From: Eledone cirrhosa | Lineage: Eukaryota; Mollusca; Cephalopoda; Octopoda; Eledonidae | Reading direction: 5' to 3' | Length of the DNA stretch: 64,000 nt | NCBI GenBank assembly: GCA_964016885.1 | Contig: OZ024744.1 | Span: 23,296,798-23,360,797 of the forward strand | Part shown: positions 12,244 through 25,979 of the stretch, in pieces | How the letters are laid out: each line of letters opens with the position of its first letter | Position numbering within the stretch: position 1 is the stretch's first letter | Made by a program: the position numbers and the translations under genes | Notes under the pieces: model-generated | Seen by the model: only the letters and a program-made list of their open reading frames with translations | The model's database searches: none | Told to the model about the DNA's origin: nothing

Positions 12244-15200
12244 ATTCAACTATCGTTAAAACGAATTTTATCTTAAGATTCAACTGTTGTTAAGACGAGT
12301 TTTATCTTAAGATTCAGCTGTTGTTAAAACGAGTCATTTCTTAAGGTTGAACTGTTGATAAAACGAGTCAGTTCTTAAGATTCAACTGTTGTTAAAACGA
12401 GTTTTATCTTAAGATTCAACTGTTGTTAAAACGAGTCAGTTCTTAAGATTCAACTGTTGTTAAAACGAGTTTTATTTGAAGATTCAACTGTTGTTAAAAC
12501 GAGTCAGGTCTTAAGGTTGAACTGTTGATAAAACGAGTCAGTTCTTAAGATTCAACAGTTGTTAAAACGAGTTTTATCTTAAGATTTAGCTGTTGTTAAA
12601 ACGAGTCAGTTCTTAAGATTCAACTGTTGTTAAAACGAGTTTATCTTCAAATTCAGCTGTTGTTAAAACGAGTCAGTTCTTAAGATTCAACTGTTGTTAA
12701 AACGAGTTTTATTTGAAGATTCAACTGTTGTTAAAACGAGTCAGTTCTTAAGGTTGAACTGTTGATAAAACGAGTCAGTTCTTAAGATTCAACTGTTGTT
12801 AAAACGAGTTTTATCTTAAGATTCATCTGTTGTTAAAACGAGTCAGTTCTTAAGATTCAACTGTTGTTAAAACGAGTTTTATCTTAAGATTCAACTGTTG
12901 TTAAAACGAGTTTTATCTTAAGATGCAACTGTTGTTAAAACGAATCAGTTCTTAAGATTCAACTGTTGTTAAAACGAGTTTATTTGAAGATTCAACTGTT
13001 GTTAAGATGAGTCAGTTCTTAAGGTTGAACTGCTGATAAAACGAGTCAGTTCTTAAGATTCAACTGTTGATAAAACGAGTCAGTTCTTAAGATTCAACTC
13101 TTGTTAAAACGAGTTTTATCTTAAGATTCAACTGTTGTTAAAACGAGTTTATCTTAAGATTCAGCTATTGTTAAAACGAATCAGTTCTTAAGATTCAACT
13201 GTTGTTAAAACGAGTCAGTTCTTAAGGTTGAACTGTTGATAAAACGAGTCAGTTCTTACGATTCAACTGTTGTTAAAACGAGTTTTATCTTAAGATTCAG
13301 CTGTTGTTAAAACGAGGCAGTTCTTAAGATTCAACTGTTGTTAAAACGAGTTTTATCTTAAGATTCAACTGTTGTTAAAACGAGTTTATCTTAGGATTCA
13401 GCTGTTGTTAACACGAATCAGTTCTTAAGATTCAACTGTTGTTAAAACGAGTTTTATTTGAAGATTCAACTGTTGTTAAAATGAGTCAGTTCTTAAGGTT
13501 GAACTGTTGATAAAGCGAGTCAGTTGTTGTTGTTAAAACGAGATTTATCTTAAGATTCAGCTGTTGTTAAAACGAGTCAGTTCTTAAGATTCAAATGTTG
13601 TTAACACGAGTTTTATCTTAAGATTCAACTGTTGTTAAAACGAGTTTATCTTAAGATTCAGCTGTTGTTAAAACGAATCAGTTCTTAAGATTCAACTGTT
13701 GTTAAAACGAGTTTTATTTGAAGATTCAACTGTTGTTAAAATGAGTCAGTCCTTAAGGTTGAACTGTTGATAAAACGAGTCAGTTCTTAAGATTCAACTG
13801 TTGTTAAAACGAGTGTTATCTTAAGATTCAGCTGTTGTTAAAACGAGTCAGTTCTTAAGATTCAACTGTTGTTAAAACGAGTTTTATCTTAAGATTCAAC
13901 TGTTATTAAAACGAGTCAGTTCTTAAGATTCAACTGTTGTTAAAACGAGTTTTATCTTAAGATTCAACTGTTGTTAAAATGAGCTTATCTTAAGATTCAG
14001 TTGTTGTTAAAACGAATCAGTTCTTAAGATTCAACTGTTGTTCAAACGAGTTTAATTTGAAGATTCAACTGTTGTTAAAATGAGTCAGTTCTTAAGGTTG
14101 AACTGTTAATAAAACGACTCAGTTCTTAAGATTCAACTGTTGTAAAACGAGTTTTATCTTAAGATTCAACTGTTATTAAAACGAGTCAGTTCTTAAGATT
14201 CAACTGTTGTTAAAACGAGTTTTATCTTAAGATTCCACTGTTGTTATAACGAGTTTTATCTAAAGATTCAACTGTTGTTAAACGAATCAGTTCTTATGAT
14301 TCAACTGTTGTTAAAACGAGTTTTATTTGAAGATTCAACTGTTGTTAAAACGAGTCAGTTCTTAAGATTCAACCGTTGTTAAAACGAGTTTTATCTTAAG
14401 ATTCAGCTGTTGTTAAAACGAGTCAGTTCTTAAGATTCAACTGTTGTTAAAACGAGTTTTATTTGAAGATTCAACTGTTGTTAAAACGAGTCAGTTCTTA
14501 TGGTTGAACTGTTGTTAAAACGAGTCAGTTCTTAAGATTCAACTGTTGTTAAAACGAGTTTTATCTAAAGATTCAGCTGTTGTTAAAATGAGTCAGTTCT
14601 TAAGATTCAACTGTTGTTAAAACGAGTTTTATCTTAAGATTCAACTGTTGTTAAAACGAGTCAGTTCTTAAGATTCAACTGTTGTTAAAACGAGTTTTAT
14701 TTGAAGATTCAACTGTTGTTAAAACGAGTCAGTTCTTAAGTTTGAACTGTTGATAAAACGAGTCAGTTCTTAAGATTCAACTGTTGTTAAAACGAGACAG
14801 TTCTTAAGATTCAACTGTTGTTAAAACGAGACAGTTCTTAACATTCAACTATCGTTAAAGCGAATTTTATCTTAAGATTCAACTGCTGTTAAGACGAGTT
14901 TTATCTTAAGATTCAGCTGTTGTTAAAACGAGTCAGTTCTTAAGGTTGAACTGTTGATAAAACGAGTCAGTTCTTAAGATTCAACTGTTGTTAAAACGAG
15001 TTTTATCTTAATATTCAGCTGTTGTTAAAACGAGTCAGTTCTTAAGATTCAACTGTTGTTAAAACGAGTTTTATCTTAAGATTCAACTGTTGTTAAACGA
15101 ATCAGTTCTTATGATTCAACTGTTGTTAAAACGAGTTTTATTTGAAGATTCAACTGTTGTTAAAACGAGTCAGTTCTTAAGATTCAACCGTTGTTAAAAC

Positions 15201-17355
15201 GAGTTTTATCTTAAGATCCAGCTGTTGTTAAAACGAGTCAGTTCTTAAGATTCAACTGTTGTTAAAACGAGTTTTATCTAAAGATTCAGCTGTTGTTAAA
15301 ATGAGTCAGTTCTTAAGATTCAACTGTTGTTAAAACGAGTTTTATTTGAAGATTCAACTGTTGTTAAAACGAGTCAGTTCTTAAGGTTGAACTGTTGATA
15401 AAACGAGTCAGTTCTTAAGATTCAACTGTTGTTAAAACGAGACAGTTCTTAAGATTCAACTGTTGTTAAAACGAGACAGTTCTTAAGATTCAACTGTTGT
15501 TAAAACGAGTTTTATCTTAAGATTCAACTGTTGTTAAAATGAGTTTTATCATAAGATTCAACTGTTGTTAAAACGAGTCAGTTCTTAAGATTCAACTGTT
15601 GTTAAAACAAGTTTTATTTGAAGATTCAACTGTTGTTAAAACGAGTCAGTTATTAAGTTTGCACTGTTGTTAAAACGAATCAGTTCTTAACATTCAACTA
15701 TCGTTAAAACGAATTTTATCTTAAGATTCAACTGTTGTTAAGACGAGTTTTATCTTAAGATTCAGCTGTTGTTAAAACGAGTCATTTCTTAAGGTTGAAC
15801 TGTTGATAAAACGAGTCAGTTCTTAAGATTCAACTGTTGTTAAAACGAGTTTTATCTTAAGATTCAACTGTTGTTAAAACGAGTCAGTTCTTAAGATTCA
15901 ACTGTTGTTAAAACGAGTTTTATTTGAAGATTCAACTGTTGTTAAAACGAGTCAGTTCTTAAGGTTGAACTGTTGATAAAACGAGTCAGTTCTTAAGATT
16001 CAACAGTTGTTAAAACGAGTTTTATCTTAAGATTTAGCTGTTGTTAAAACGAGTCAGTTCTTAAGATTCAACTGTTGTTAAAACGAGTTTATCTTCAAAT
16101 TCAGCTGTTGTTAAAACGAGTCAGTTCTTAAGATTCAACTGTTGTTAAAACGAGTTTTATTTGAAGATTCAACTGTTGTTAAAACGAGTCAGTTCTTAAG
16201 GTTGAACTGTTGATAAAACGAGTCAGTTCTTAAGATTCAACTGTTGTTAAAACGAGTTTTATCTTAAGATTCATCTGTTGTTAAAACGAGTCAGTTCTTA
16301 AGATTCAACTGTTGTTAAAACGAGTTTTATCTTAAGATTCAACTGTTGTTAAAACGAGTTTTATCTTAAGATGCAACTGTTGTTAAAACGAATCAGTTCT
16401 TAAGATTCAACTGTTGTTAAAACGAGTTTATTTGAAGATTCAACTGTTGTTAAGATGAGTCAGTTCTTAAGGTTGAACTGCTGATAAAACGAGTCAGTTC
16501 TTAAGATTCAACTGTTGATAAAACGAGTCAGTTCTTAAGATTCAACTCTTGTTAAAACGAGTTTTATCTTAAGATTCAACTGTTGTTAAAACGAGTTTAT
16601 CTTAAGATTCAGCTATTGTTAAAACGAATCAGTTCTTAAGATTCAACTGTTGTTAAAACGAGTCAGTTCTTAAGGTTGAACTGTTGATAAAACGAGTCAG
16701 TTCTTACGATTCAACTGTTGTTAAAACGAGTTTTATCTTAAGATTCAGCTGTTGTTAAAACGAGGCAGTTCTTAAGATTCAACTGTTGTTAAAACGAGTT
16801 TTATCTTAAGATTCAACTGTTGTTAAAACGAGTTTATCTTAAGATTCAGCTGTTGTTAACACGAATCAGTTCTTAAGATTCAACTGTTGTTAAAACGAGT
16901 TTTATTTGAAGATTCAACTGTTGTTAAAATGAGTCAGTTCTTAAGGTTGAACTGTTGATAAAGCGAGTCAGTTGTTGTTGTTAAAACGAGATTTATCTTA
17001 AGATTCAGCTGTTGTTAAAACGAGTCAGTTCTTAAGATTCAAATGTTGTTAACACGAGTTTTATCTTAAGATTCAACTGTTGTTAAAACGAGTTTATCTT
17101 AAGATTCAGCTGTTGTTAAAACGAATCAGTTCTTAAGATTCAACTGTTGTTAAAACGAGTTTTATTTGAAGATTCAACTGTTGTTAAAATGAGTCAGTCC
17201 TTAAGGTTGAACTGTTGATAAAACGAGTCAGTTCTTAAGATTCAACTGTTGTTAAAACGAGTGTTATCTTAAGATTCAGCTGTTGTTAAAACGAGTCAGT
17301 TCTTAAGAGTCAACTGTTGTTAAAACGAGTTTTATCTTAAGATTCAACTGTTATT
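11579..17355 (+). repeat. 5,777-bp super-repeat, copy 2
   Basis: Direct tandem partner of 5,802-11,578 at exactly 5,777 bp. After about 17,355 the sequence follows the ordinary 3,448-bp unit (aatgagctta at 17,426) rather than starting a third super-repeat. A few substitutions separate the copies: 7,121 C against 12,898 T, 9,150 G against 14,927 A, and G at 13,394 only here. Confidence 0.82.
12244..15691 (+). repeat. Full-length HOR copy (3,448 bp)
   Basis: Same monomer order as the copy at 6,467, offset by 5,777 bp, with gtcaggtcttaagg near 12,502, aatgagctta at 13,978 and anchor II at 14,843. Private substitutions include ttaggattc at 13,394, a T at 15,012 and a C at 15,218. Confidence 0.85.
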
Positions 17356-19071
17356 AAAACGAGTCAGTTCTTAAGATTCAACTGTTGTTAAAACGAGTTT
17401 TATCCTAAGATTCAACTGTTGTTAAAATGAGCTTATCTTAAGATTCAGTTGTTGTTAAAACGAATCAGTTCTTAAGATTCAACTGTTGTTCAAACGAGTT
17501 TAATTTGAAGATTCAACTGTTGTTAAAATGAGTCAGTTCTTAAGGTTGAACTGTTAATAAAACGACTCAGTTCTTAAGATTCAACTGTTGTAAAACGAGT
17601 TTTATCTTAAGATTCAACTGTTATTAAAACGAGTCAGTTCTTAAGATTCAACTGTTGTTAAAACGAGTTTTATCTTAAGATTCCACTGTTGTTATAACGA
17701 GTTTTATCTAAAGATTCAACTGTTGTTAAACGAATCAGTTCTTATGATTCAACTGTTGTTAAAACGAGTTTTATTTGAAGATTCAACTGTTGTTAAAACG
17801 AGTCAGTTCTTAAGATTCAACCGTTGTTAAAACGAGTTTTATCTTAAGATTCAGCTGTTGTTAAAACGAGTCAGTTCTTAAGATTCAACTGTTGTTAAAA
17901 CGAGTTTTATTTGAAGATTCAACTGTTGTTAAAACGAGTCAGTTCTTATGGTTGAACTGTTGTTAAAACGAGTCAGTTCTTAAGATTCAACTGTTGTTAA
18001 AACGAGTTTTATCTAAAGATTCAGCTGTTGTTAAAATGAGTCAGTTCTTAAGATTCAACTGTTGTTAAAACGAGTTTTATCTTAAGATTCAACTGTTGTT
18101 AAAACGAGTCAGTTCTTAAGATTCAACTGTTGTTAAAACGAGTTTTATTTGAAGATTCAACTGTTGTTAAAACGAGTCAGTTCTTAAGTTTGAACTGTTG
18201 ATAAAACGAGTCAGTTCTTAAGATTCAACTGTTGTTAAAACGAGACAGTTCTTAAGATTCAACTGTTGTTAAAACGAGACAGTTCTTAACATTCAACTAT
18301 CGTTAAAGCGAATTTTATCTTAAGATTCAACTGCTGTTAAGACGAGTTTTATCTTAAGATTCAGCTGTTGTTAAAACGAGTCAGTTCTTAAGGTTGAACT
18401 GTTGATAAAACGAGTCAGTTCTTAAGATTCAACTGTTGTTAAAACGAGTTTTATCTTAAGATTCAGCTGTTGTTAAAACGAGTCAGTTCTTAAGATTCAA
18501 CTGTTGTTAAAACGAGTTTTATCTTAAGATTCAACTGTTGTTAAACGAATCAGTTCTTATGATTCAACTGTTGTTAAAACGAGTTTTATTTGAAGATTCA
18601 ACTGTTGTTAAAACGAGTCAGTTCTTAAGATTCAACCGTTGTTAAAACGAGTTTTATCTTAAGATTCAGCTGTTGTTAAAACGAGTCAGTTCTTAAGATT
18701 CAACTGTTGTTAAAACGAGTTTTATCTAAAGATTCAGCTGTTGTTAAAATGAGTCAGTTCTTAAGATTCAACTGTTGTTAAAACGAGTTTTATTTGAAGA
18801 TTCAACTGTTGTTAAAACGAGTCAGTTCTTAAGGTTGAACTGTTGATAAAACGAGTCAGTTCTTAAGATTCAACTGTTGTTAAAACGAGACAGTTCTTAA
18901 GATTCAACTGTTGTTAAAACGAGACAGTTCTTAAGATTCAACTGTTGTTAAAACGAGTTTTATCTTAAGATTCAACTGTTGTTAAAACAAGTTTTATTTG
19001 AAGATTCAACTGTTGTTAAAACGAGTCAGTTATTAAGTTTGCACTGTTGTTAAAACGAATCAGTTCTTAAC
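15692..19071 (+). repeat. Near-full HOR copy (3,380 bp)
   Basis: Carries the full monomer order with aatgagctta at 17,426 and anchor II at 18,291. It lacks two monomers between anchor II and the next anchor I (781 bp instead of 849): the run with atgagttttatcataag is gone near 18,980. Private substitutions lie at 17,309 and 17,405. It is the last regular copy before the mosaic region. Confidence 0.83.
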
Positions 19072-19380
19072 ATTCAACTATCGTTAAAACGAATTTTATC
19101 TTAAGATTCAACTGTTGTTAAGACGAGTTTTATCTTAAGATTCAGCTGTTGTTAAAACGAGTCATTTCTTAAGGTTGAACTGTTGATAAAACGAGTCAGT
19201 TCTTAAGATTCAACTGTTGTTAAAACGAGTTTTATCTTAAGATTCAACTGTTGTTAAAACGAGTCAGTTCTTAAGATTCAACTGTTGTTAAAACGAGTTT
19301 TATTTGAAGATTCAACTGTTGTTAAAACGAGTCAGTTCTTAAGGTTGAACTGTTGATAAAACGAGTCAGTTCTTAAGATT

Positions 19381-19988
19381 CAACAGTTGTTAAAACGAGT
19401 TTTATCTTAAGATTTAGCTGTTGTTAAAACGAGTCAGTTCTTAAGATTCAACTGTTGTTAAAACGAGTTTATCTTCAAATTCAGCTGTTGTTAAAACGAG
19501 TCAGTTCTTAAGATTCAACTGTTGTTAAAACGAGTTTATCTTCAAATTCAGCTGTTGTTAAAACGAGTCAGTTCTTAAGATTCAACTGTTGTTAAAACGA
19601 GTTTTATTTGAAGATTCAACTGTTGTTAAAACGAGTCAGTTCTTAAGGTTGAACTGTTGATAAAACGAGTCAGTTCTTAAGATTCAACAGTTGTTAAAAC
19701 GAGTTTTATCTTAAGATTTAGCTGTTGTTAAAACGAGTCAGTTCTTAAGATTCAACTGTTGTTAAAACGAGTTTATCTTCAAATTCAGCTGTTGTTAAAA
19801 CGAGGCAGTTCTTAAGATTCAACTGTTGTTAAAACGAGTTTTATCTTAAGATTCAACTGTTATTAAACGAATCAGTTCTTGTGATTCAACTGTTGTTAAA
19901 ACGAGTTTTATTTGATGATTCAACTGTTGTTAAAACGAGTCAGTTCTTAAGATTCAACCGTTGTTAAAACGAGTTTTATCTTAAGATT
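19381..19988 (+). repeat. 304-bp local tandem duplication
   Basis: The head caacagttg occurs at 19,381 and again at 19,685, each followed by gatttagctg and the atcttcaaattc monomer. The spacing is 304 bp, or nine monomers (two of them shortened). A 67-bp repeat of the atcttcaaattc monomer (19,471 and 19,538) is nested within it. The end is approximate, because the second copy passes into the segment shared with 25,980 onward at about 19,786. Confidence 0.7.
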
Positions 19989-20950
19989 CAGCTGTTGTTA
20001 AAACGAGTTTTATCTTAAGATTCAACAGTTGTTAAAACGAGTTTTATTTGAAGATTCAACTGTTGTTAAAACGAGTCAGTTCTTATGGTTGAACTGTTGT
20101 TAAAACGAGTCAGTTCTTAAGATTCAACTGTTGTTAAAACGAGTTTTATCTTAAGATTCAACTGTTGTTAAAACGAGTCAGTTCTTAAGATTCAACTGTT
20201 GTTAAAACGAGTTTTATTTGAAGATTCATCTGTTGTTAAAACGAGTCAGTTCTTAAGGTTGAACTGTTGATAAAACGAGTCAGTTCTTAAGATTCAACTG
20301 TTGTTAAAACGAGTTTAATCTTAAGATTCAGCTGTTGTTAAACGAGTCAGTTCTTAAGATTCAGCTGTCGTTAAAACGAATCAGTTCTTAAGATTCAACT
20401 GTTGTTAAAACGAATTTTATTTGAAGATTCAACTGTTGTTAAAATGAGTCAGTTCTTAAGGTTGAACTGTTGATAAAGCGAGTCAGTGGTTAAGATTCAA
20501 CTGTTGTTAAAACGAGTTTTATCTTAAGATTCAGCTGTTGTTAAAACGAGTCAGTTCTTAAGATTCAACTGTTGTTAAAACGAGTTTTATCTTAAGATTC
20601 AACTGTTATTAAAACGAGTCAGTTCTTAAGATTCAACTGTTGTTAAAACGAGTTTATCTTAAGATTCAACTGTTGTTAAAACGAGTTTATCTTAAGATAC
20701 AGTTGTTGTTAAAACGAATCAGTTCTTAAGATTCAACTGTTGTTAAAACGAGTTTTATTTGAAGATTCAACTGTTGTTAAAATGAGTCAGTTCTTAAGGT
20801 TGAACTGTTGATAAAACGACTCAGTTCTTAAGATTCAACTGTTGTTAAAACGAGTTTTATCTTAAGATTCAACTGTTATTAAAACGAGTCAGTTCTTAAG
20901 ATTCAACTGTTGTTAAAACGAGTTTTATATTAAGATTCAAGTGTTGTTAA
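19786..20950 (+). repeat. Segment repeated 6,194 bp downstream, copy 1
   Basis: Rare monomers recur at a constant offset of 6,194: gaggcag (19,802 and 25,996), gtgattc (19,881 and 26,075) and agtcagtggt (20,481 and 26,675). Upstream of 19,786 this copy has atcttcaaattc where the other has atcttaagattc. Downstream, after the aagtgttg head near 20,940, the copies part. Several substitutions separate them, for example tttgatgattc near 19,916. Confidence 0.75.
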
Positions 20951-23900
20951 AACGAGTGTTATCTTAAGATTGAACTGGTGTTAAACGAATCAGTTCTTAT
21001 GATTCAACTGTTGTTAAAAGGAGTTTTATTTGAAGATTCAACTGTTGTTAAAACGAGTCAGTTCTTAAGATTCAACCGTTGTTAAAACTCGTTTTATCTT
21101 AAGATTCAGCTGTTGTTAAAACGAGTCAGTTCTTAAGATTCAACTGTTGTTAAAACGAGTTTATTTGAAGATTCAACTGTTGTTAAAACGAGTCAGTTCT
21201 TATGGTTGAACTGTTGTTAAAACGAGTCAGTTCTTAAGATTCAACTGTTGTTAAAACGAGTTTTATCTAAAGATTCAGCTGTTGTTAAAATGAGTCAGTT
21301 CTTAAGATTCAACTGTTGATAAAACGAGTCAGCTCTTAAAATTCAACTGTTGTTAAAACGAGTTTTATTTGAAGATTCAACTGTTGTTAAAACGAGTCAG
21401 TTCTTAAGGTTGAACTGTTGATAAAACGAGTCAGTTCTTAAGATTCAACTGTTGTTAAAACGAGTTTTATCTTAAGATTCAGCTGTTGTTAAAACGAGTC
21501 ATTTCTTAAGATTCAGCTGTTGTTAAAACGAATCAGTTCTTAAGATTCAACTGTTGTTAAAACGAGTTTTATTTGAAGATTCAACTGTTGTTAAAACGAG
21601 TCACTCCTTAAGGTTGAACTGTTGATAAAACGAGTCAGTTCTTACGATTCAACTGTTGCTAAAACGAGTTTTATCTTAAGATTCAGCTGTTGTTAAAACG
21701 AATCCGTTCTTAAGATTCAACTGTTGTTAAAACGGGTTTTATCTTCAGATTCAACTGTTGTTAAAACGAGTTTTATTTGAAGATTCAACTGTTGTTAAAA
21801 CGAGTCAGTTCTTAAGGTTGAACTGTTGATAAAACGAGTCAGTTCTTACGATTCAACTGTTGTTAAAACGAGTTTTATCTTAAGATTCAGATGTTGTTAA
21901 AACGAGTCAGTTCTTAAGATTCAACTGTTGTTAAAACGAGTTTTATCTTAAGATTCAACTGTTGTTAAAACGAATCCGTTCTTAAGATTCAACTGTCGTT
22001 AAAACGAGTTTTATTTGAAGATTCAACTGTTGTTAAAATGAGACAGTTCTTAAGGTTGAACTGTTGATAAAACGAGTCAGTTCTTAAGATTCAACTGTTG
22101 TTAAAACGAGTTTTATCTTAAGATTCAACTGTTGTTAAAACGAGTTTTATCTTAAGATTCAACTGTTGTTAAAACGAATCAGTTCTTAAGATTCCACTGT
22201 TGTTAAAACGAGTTTATTTGAAGATTCAACTGTTGTTAAGATGAGTCAGTTCTTAAGGTTGAACTGCTGATAAAACGAGTCAGTTCTTAAGATTCAACTG
22301 TTGATAAAACGAGTCAGTTCTTAAGATTCAACTCTTGTTAAAACGAGTTTTATCTTAAGATTCAACTGTTGTTAAAACGAGTTTATCTTAAGATTCAGCT
22401 ATTGTTAAAACGAATCAGTTCTTAAGATTCAACTGTTGTTAAAACGAGTTTTATTTGAATATTCAACTGTTGTTAAAACGAGTTAGTTCTTAAGGTTGAA
22501 CTGTTGATAAAACGAGTCAGTTCTTACGATTCAACTGTTGATAAAACGAGTCAGTTCTTAAGATTCAACTCTTGTTAAAACGAGTTTTATCTTAAGATTC
22601 AACTGTTGTTAAAACGAGTTTATCTTAAGATTCAGCTATTGTTAACACGAATCAGTTCTTAAGATTCAACTGTTGTTAAAACGAGTTTTATTTGAAGATT
22701 CATCTGTTGTTAAAATGAGTCAGTTCTTAAGGTTGAACTGTTGATAAAGCGAGTCAGTTGTTGTTGTTAAAACGAGATTTATCTTAAGATTCAGCTGTTG
22801 TTAAAACGAGTCAGTTCTTAAGATTCAAATGTTGTTAACACGAGTTTTATCTTAAGATTCAACTGTTGTTAAAACGAGTTTATCTTAAGATTCAGCTGTT
22901 GTTAAAACGAATCAGTTCTTAAGATTCAACTGTTGTTAAAACGAGTTTTATTTGAAGATTCAACTGTTGTTAAAATGAGTCAGTCCTTAAGGTTGAACTG
23001 TTGATAAAACGAGTCAGTTCTTAAGATTCAACTGTTGTTAAAACGAGTGTTATCTTAAGATTCAGCTGTTGTTAAAACGAGTCAGTTCTTAAGATTCAAC
23101 TGTTGTTAAAACGAGTTTTATCTTAAGATTCAACTGTTGTTAAAACGAGCTTATCTTAAGATTCAGTTGTTGTTAAAACGAATCAGTTCTTAAGATTCAA
23201 CTGTTGTTCAAACGAGTTTAATTTGAAGATTCAACTGTTGTTAAAATGAGTCAGTTCTTAAGGTTGAACTGTTAATAAAACGACTCAGTTCTTAAGATTC
23301 AACTGTTGTAAAACGAGTTTTATCTTAAGATTCAACTATTATTAAAACGAGTCAGTTCTTAAGATTCAACTGTTGTTAAAACGAGTTTTATCTTAAGATT
23401 CCACTGTTGTTATAACGAGTTTTATCTTAAGATTCAACTGTTGTTAAACGAATCAGTTCTTATGATTCAACTGTTGTTAAAACGAGTTTTATTTGAAGAT
23501 TCAACTGTTGTTAAAACGAGTCAGTTCTTAAGATTCAACCGTTGTTAAAACGAGTTTTATCTTAAGATTAAGCTGTTGTTAAAACGAGTCAGTTCTTAAG
23601 ATTCAACTGTTGTTAAAACGAGTTTTATTTGAAGATTCAACTGTTGTTAAAACGAGTCAGTTCTTATGGTTGAACTGTTGTTAAAACGAGTCAGTTCTTA
23701 AGATTCAACTGTTGTTAAAACGAGTTTTATCTAAAGATTCAGCTGTTGTTAAAATGAGTCAGTTCTTAAGATTCAACTGTTGTTAAAACGAGTTTTATCT
23801 TAAGATTCAACTGTTGTTAAAACGAGTCAGTTCTTAAGATTCAACTGTTGTTAAAACGAGTTTTATTTGAAGATTCAACTGTTGTTAAGACGAGTTTTAT

Positions 23901-25979
23901 CTTAAGATTCAGCTGTTGTTAAAACGAGTCAGTTCTTAAGGTTGAACTGTTGATAAAACGAGTCAGTTCTTAAGATTCAACTGTTGTTAAAACGAGTTTT
24001 ATCTTAAGATTCATCTGTTGTTAAAACGAGTCAGTTCTTAAGATTCAACTGTTGTTAAAACGAGTTTTATCTTAAGATTCCACTGTTGTTATAACGAGTT
24101 TTATCTTAAGATTCAACTGTTGTTAAACGAATCAGTTCTTATGATTCAACTGTTGTTAAAACGAGTTTTATTTGAAGATTCAACTGTTGTTAAAACGAGT
24201 CAGTTCTTAAGATGCAACCGTTGTTAAAACGAGTTTTATCTTAAGATTCAGCTGTTGTTAAAACGAGTCAGTTCTTAAGATTCAACTGTTGTTAAAACGA
24301 GTTTTATGTGAAGATTCAACTGTTGTTAAAACGAGTCAGTTCTTATGGTTGAACTGTTGTTAAAACGAGTCAGTTCTTAAGATTCAACTGTTGTTAAAAC
24401 GAGTTTTATCTAAAGATTCAGCTGTTGTTAAAATGAGTCAGTTCTTAAGATTTAACTGTTGTTAAAACGAGTTTTATTTGAAGATTCAACTGTTGTTAAA
24501 ACGAGTCAGTTCTTAAGGTTGAACTGTTGATAAAACGAGTCAGTTCTTAAGATTCAACTGTTGTTAAAACGAGACAGTTCTTAAGATTCAACTGTTGTTA
24601 AAACGAGACAGTTCTTAAGATTCAACTGTTGTTAAAACGAGTTTTATCTTAAGATTCAACTGTTGTTAAAATGAGTTTTATCATAAGATTCAACTGTTGT
24701 TAAAACGAGTCAGTTCTTAAGATTCAACTGTTGTTCAAACAAGTTTTATTTGAAGATTCAACTGTTGTTAAAACGAGTCAGTTATTAAGTTTGCACTGTT
24801 GTTAAAACGAATCAGTTCTTAACATTCAACTATCGTTAAAACGAATTTTATCTTAAGATTCAACTGTTGTTAAGACGAGTTTTATCTTAAGATTCAGCTG
24901 TTGTTAAAACGAGTCAGTTCTTAAGGTTGAACTGTTGATAAAACGAGTCAGTTCTTAAGATTCAACTGTTGTTAAAACGAGTTTTATCTTAAGATTCATC
25001 TGTTGTTAAAACGAGTCAGTTCTTAAGATTTAACTGTTGTTAAAACGAGTTTTATCTTAAGATTCAATTGTTGTTAAAACGAGTTTTATCTTAAGATTCA
25101 GCTGTTGTTAAAACGAGTTTATTTGAAGATTCAACTGTTGTTAAGATGAGTCAGTTCTTAAGGTTGAACTGCTGATAAAACAAGTCAGTTCTTAAGATTC
25201 AACTGTTGTTAAAACGAGTTTTATCTTAAGATTTAGCTGTTGTTAAAACGAGTCAGTTCTTAAGATTCAACTGTTGTTAAAACGAGTTTATCTTCAAATT
25301 CAGCTGTTGTTAAAACGAGTCAGTTCTTAAGATTCAACTGTTGTTAAAACGAGTTTTATTTGAAGATTCAACTGTTGTTAAAACGAGTCATTTATTAAGT
25401 ATGAACTGTTGATAAAACGAGTCAGTTCTTACGATTCAACTGTTGTTAAAACGAGTTTTATCTTAAGATTCAGCTGTTGTTAAAACGAGTAAGTTCTTAA
25501 GATTCAACTGTTGTTAAAACGAGTTTTATCTTACGATTCAACTGTTGTTAAAACGAGTTTATCTTAAGATTCAGCTGTTGTTAACACGAATCAGTTCTTA
25601 AGATTCAACTGTTGTTAAAACGAGTTTTATTTGAAGATTCAGCTGTTGTTAAAACGAGTCAGTTCTTAAGGTTGAACTGTTGATAAAACGAGACAGTTCT
25701 TACGATTCAACTGTTGTTAAAACGAGTTTTATCTTAAGATTCAGCTGTTGTTAAAACGAGTTTTATCTTAAGATTCAGCTGTTGTTAAAACGAGTCAGTT
25801 CTTAAGATTCAGCTGTTGTTAAAACGAATCAGTTCTTAAGATTCAACTGTTGTTAAAACGAGTTTTATTTGAAGATTCAACTGTTGTTAAAACGAGTCAG
25901 TTCTTAAGGTTGAACTGTTGATAAAACGAGTCAGTTCTTACGATTCAACTGTTGTTAAAACGAGTTTTATCTTAAGATT

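Larger units (their letters stand above)
1..19071 (+). repeat. Domain 1: ~3,448-bp higher-order repeat region
   Basis: Rare monomers repeat in the same order every 3.4 kb. Anchor I (attcaactatcg followed by ttaaaacgaatt) lies at 815, 4,262, 6,467, 9,915, 12,244, 15,692 and 19,072, giving spacings of 3,447, 2,205, 3,448, 2,329, 3,448 and 3,380. Anchor II (attcaactatcg followed by ttaaagcgaatt) lies at 3,414, 5,686, 9,066, 14,843 and 18,291. The full unit is therefore about 3,448 bp (about 101 monomers), and the 2,205- and 2,329-bp spacings are internally deleted units. Copies are near-identical but carry private substitutions, for example at 7,121, 9,150, 13,394, 15,012, 15,218, 17,309 and 17,405. 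These argue for real separate copies rather than one copy placed repeatedly by the assembler. Confidence 0.9.

Noticed and set aside
1..19071. Assembly artefact repeating the same 3.4-kb sequence
   Set aside because: Not fully excluded, but copies carry private substitutions and different internal deletions, which a simple duplicated contig would not show.
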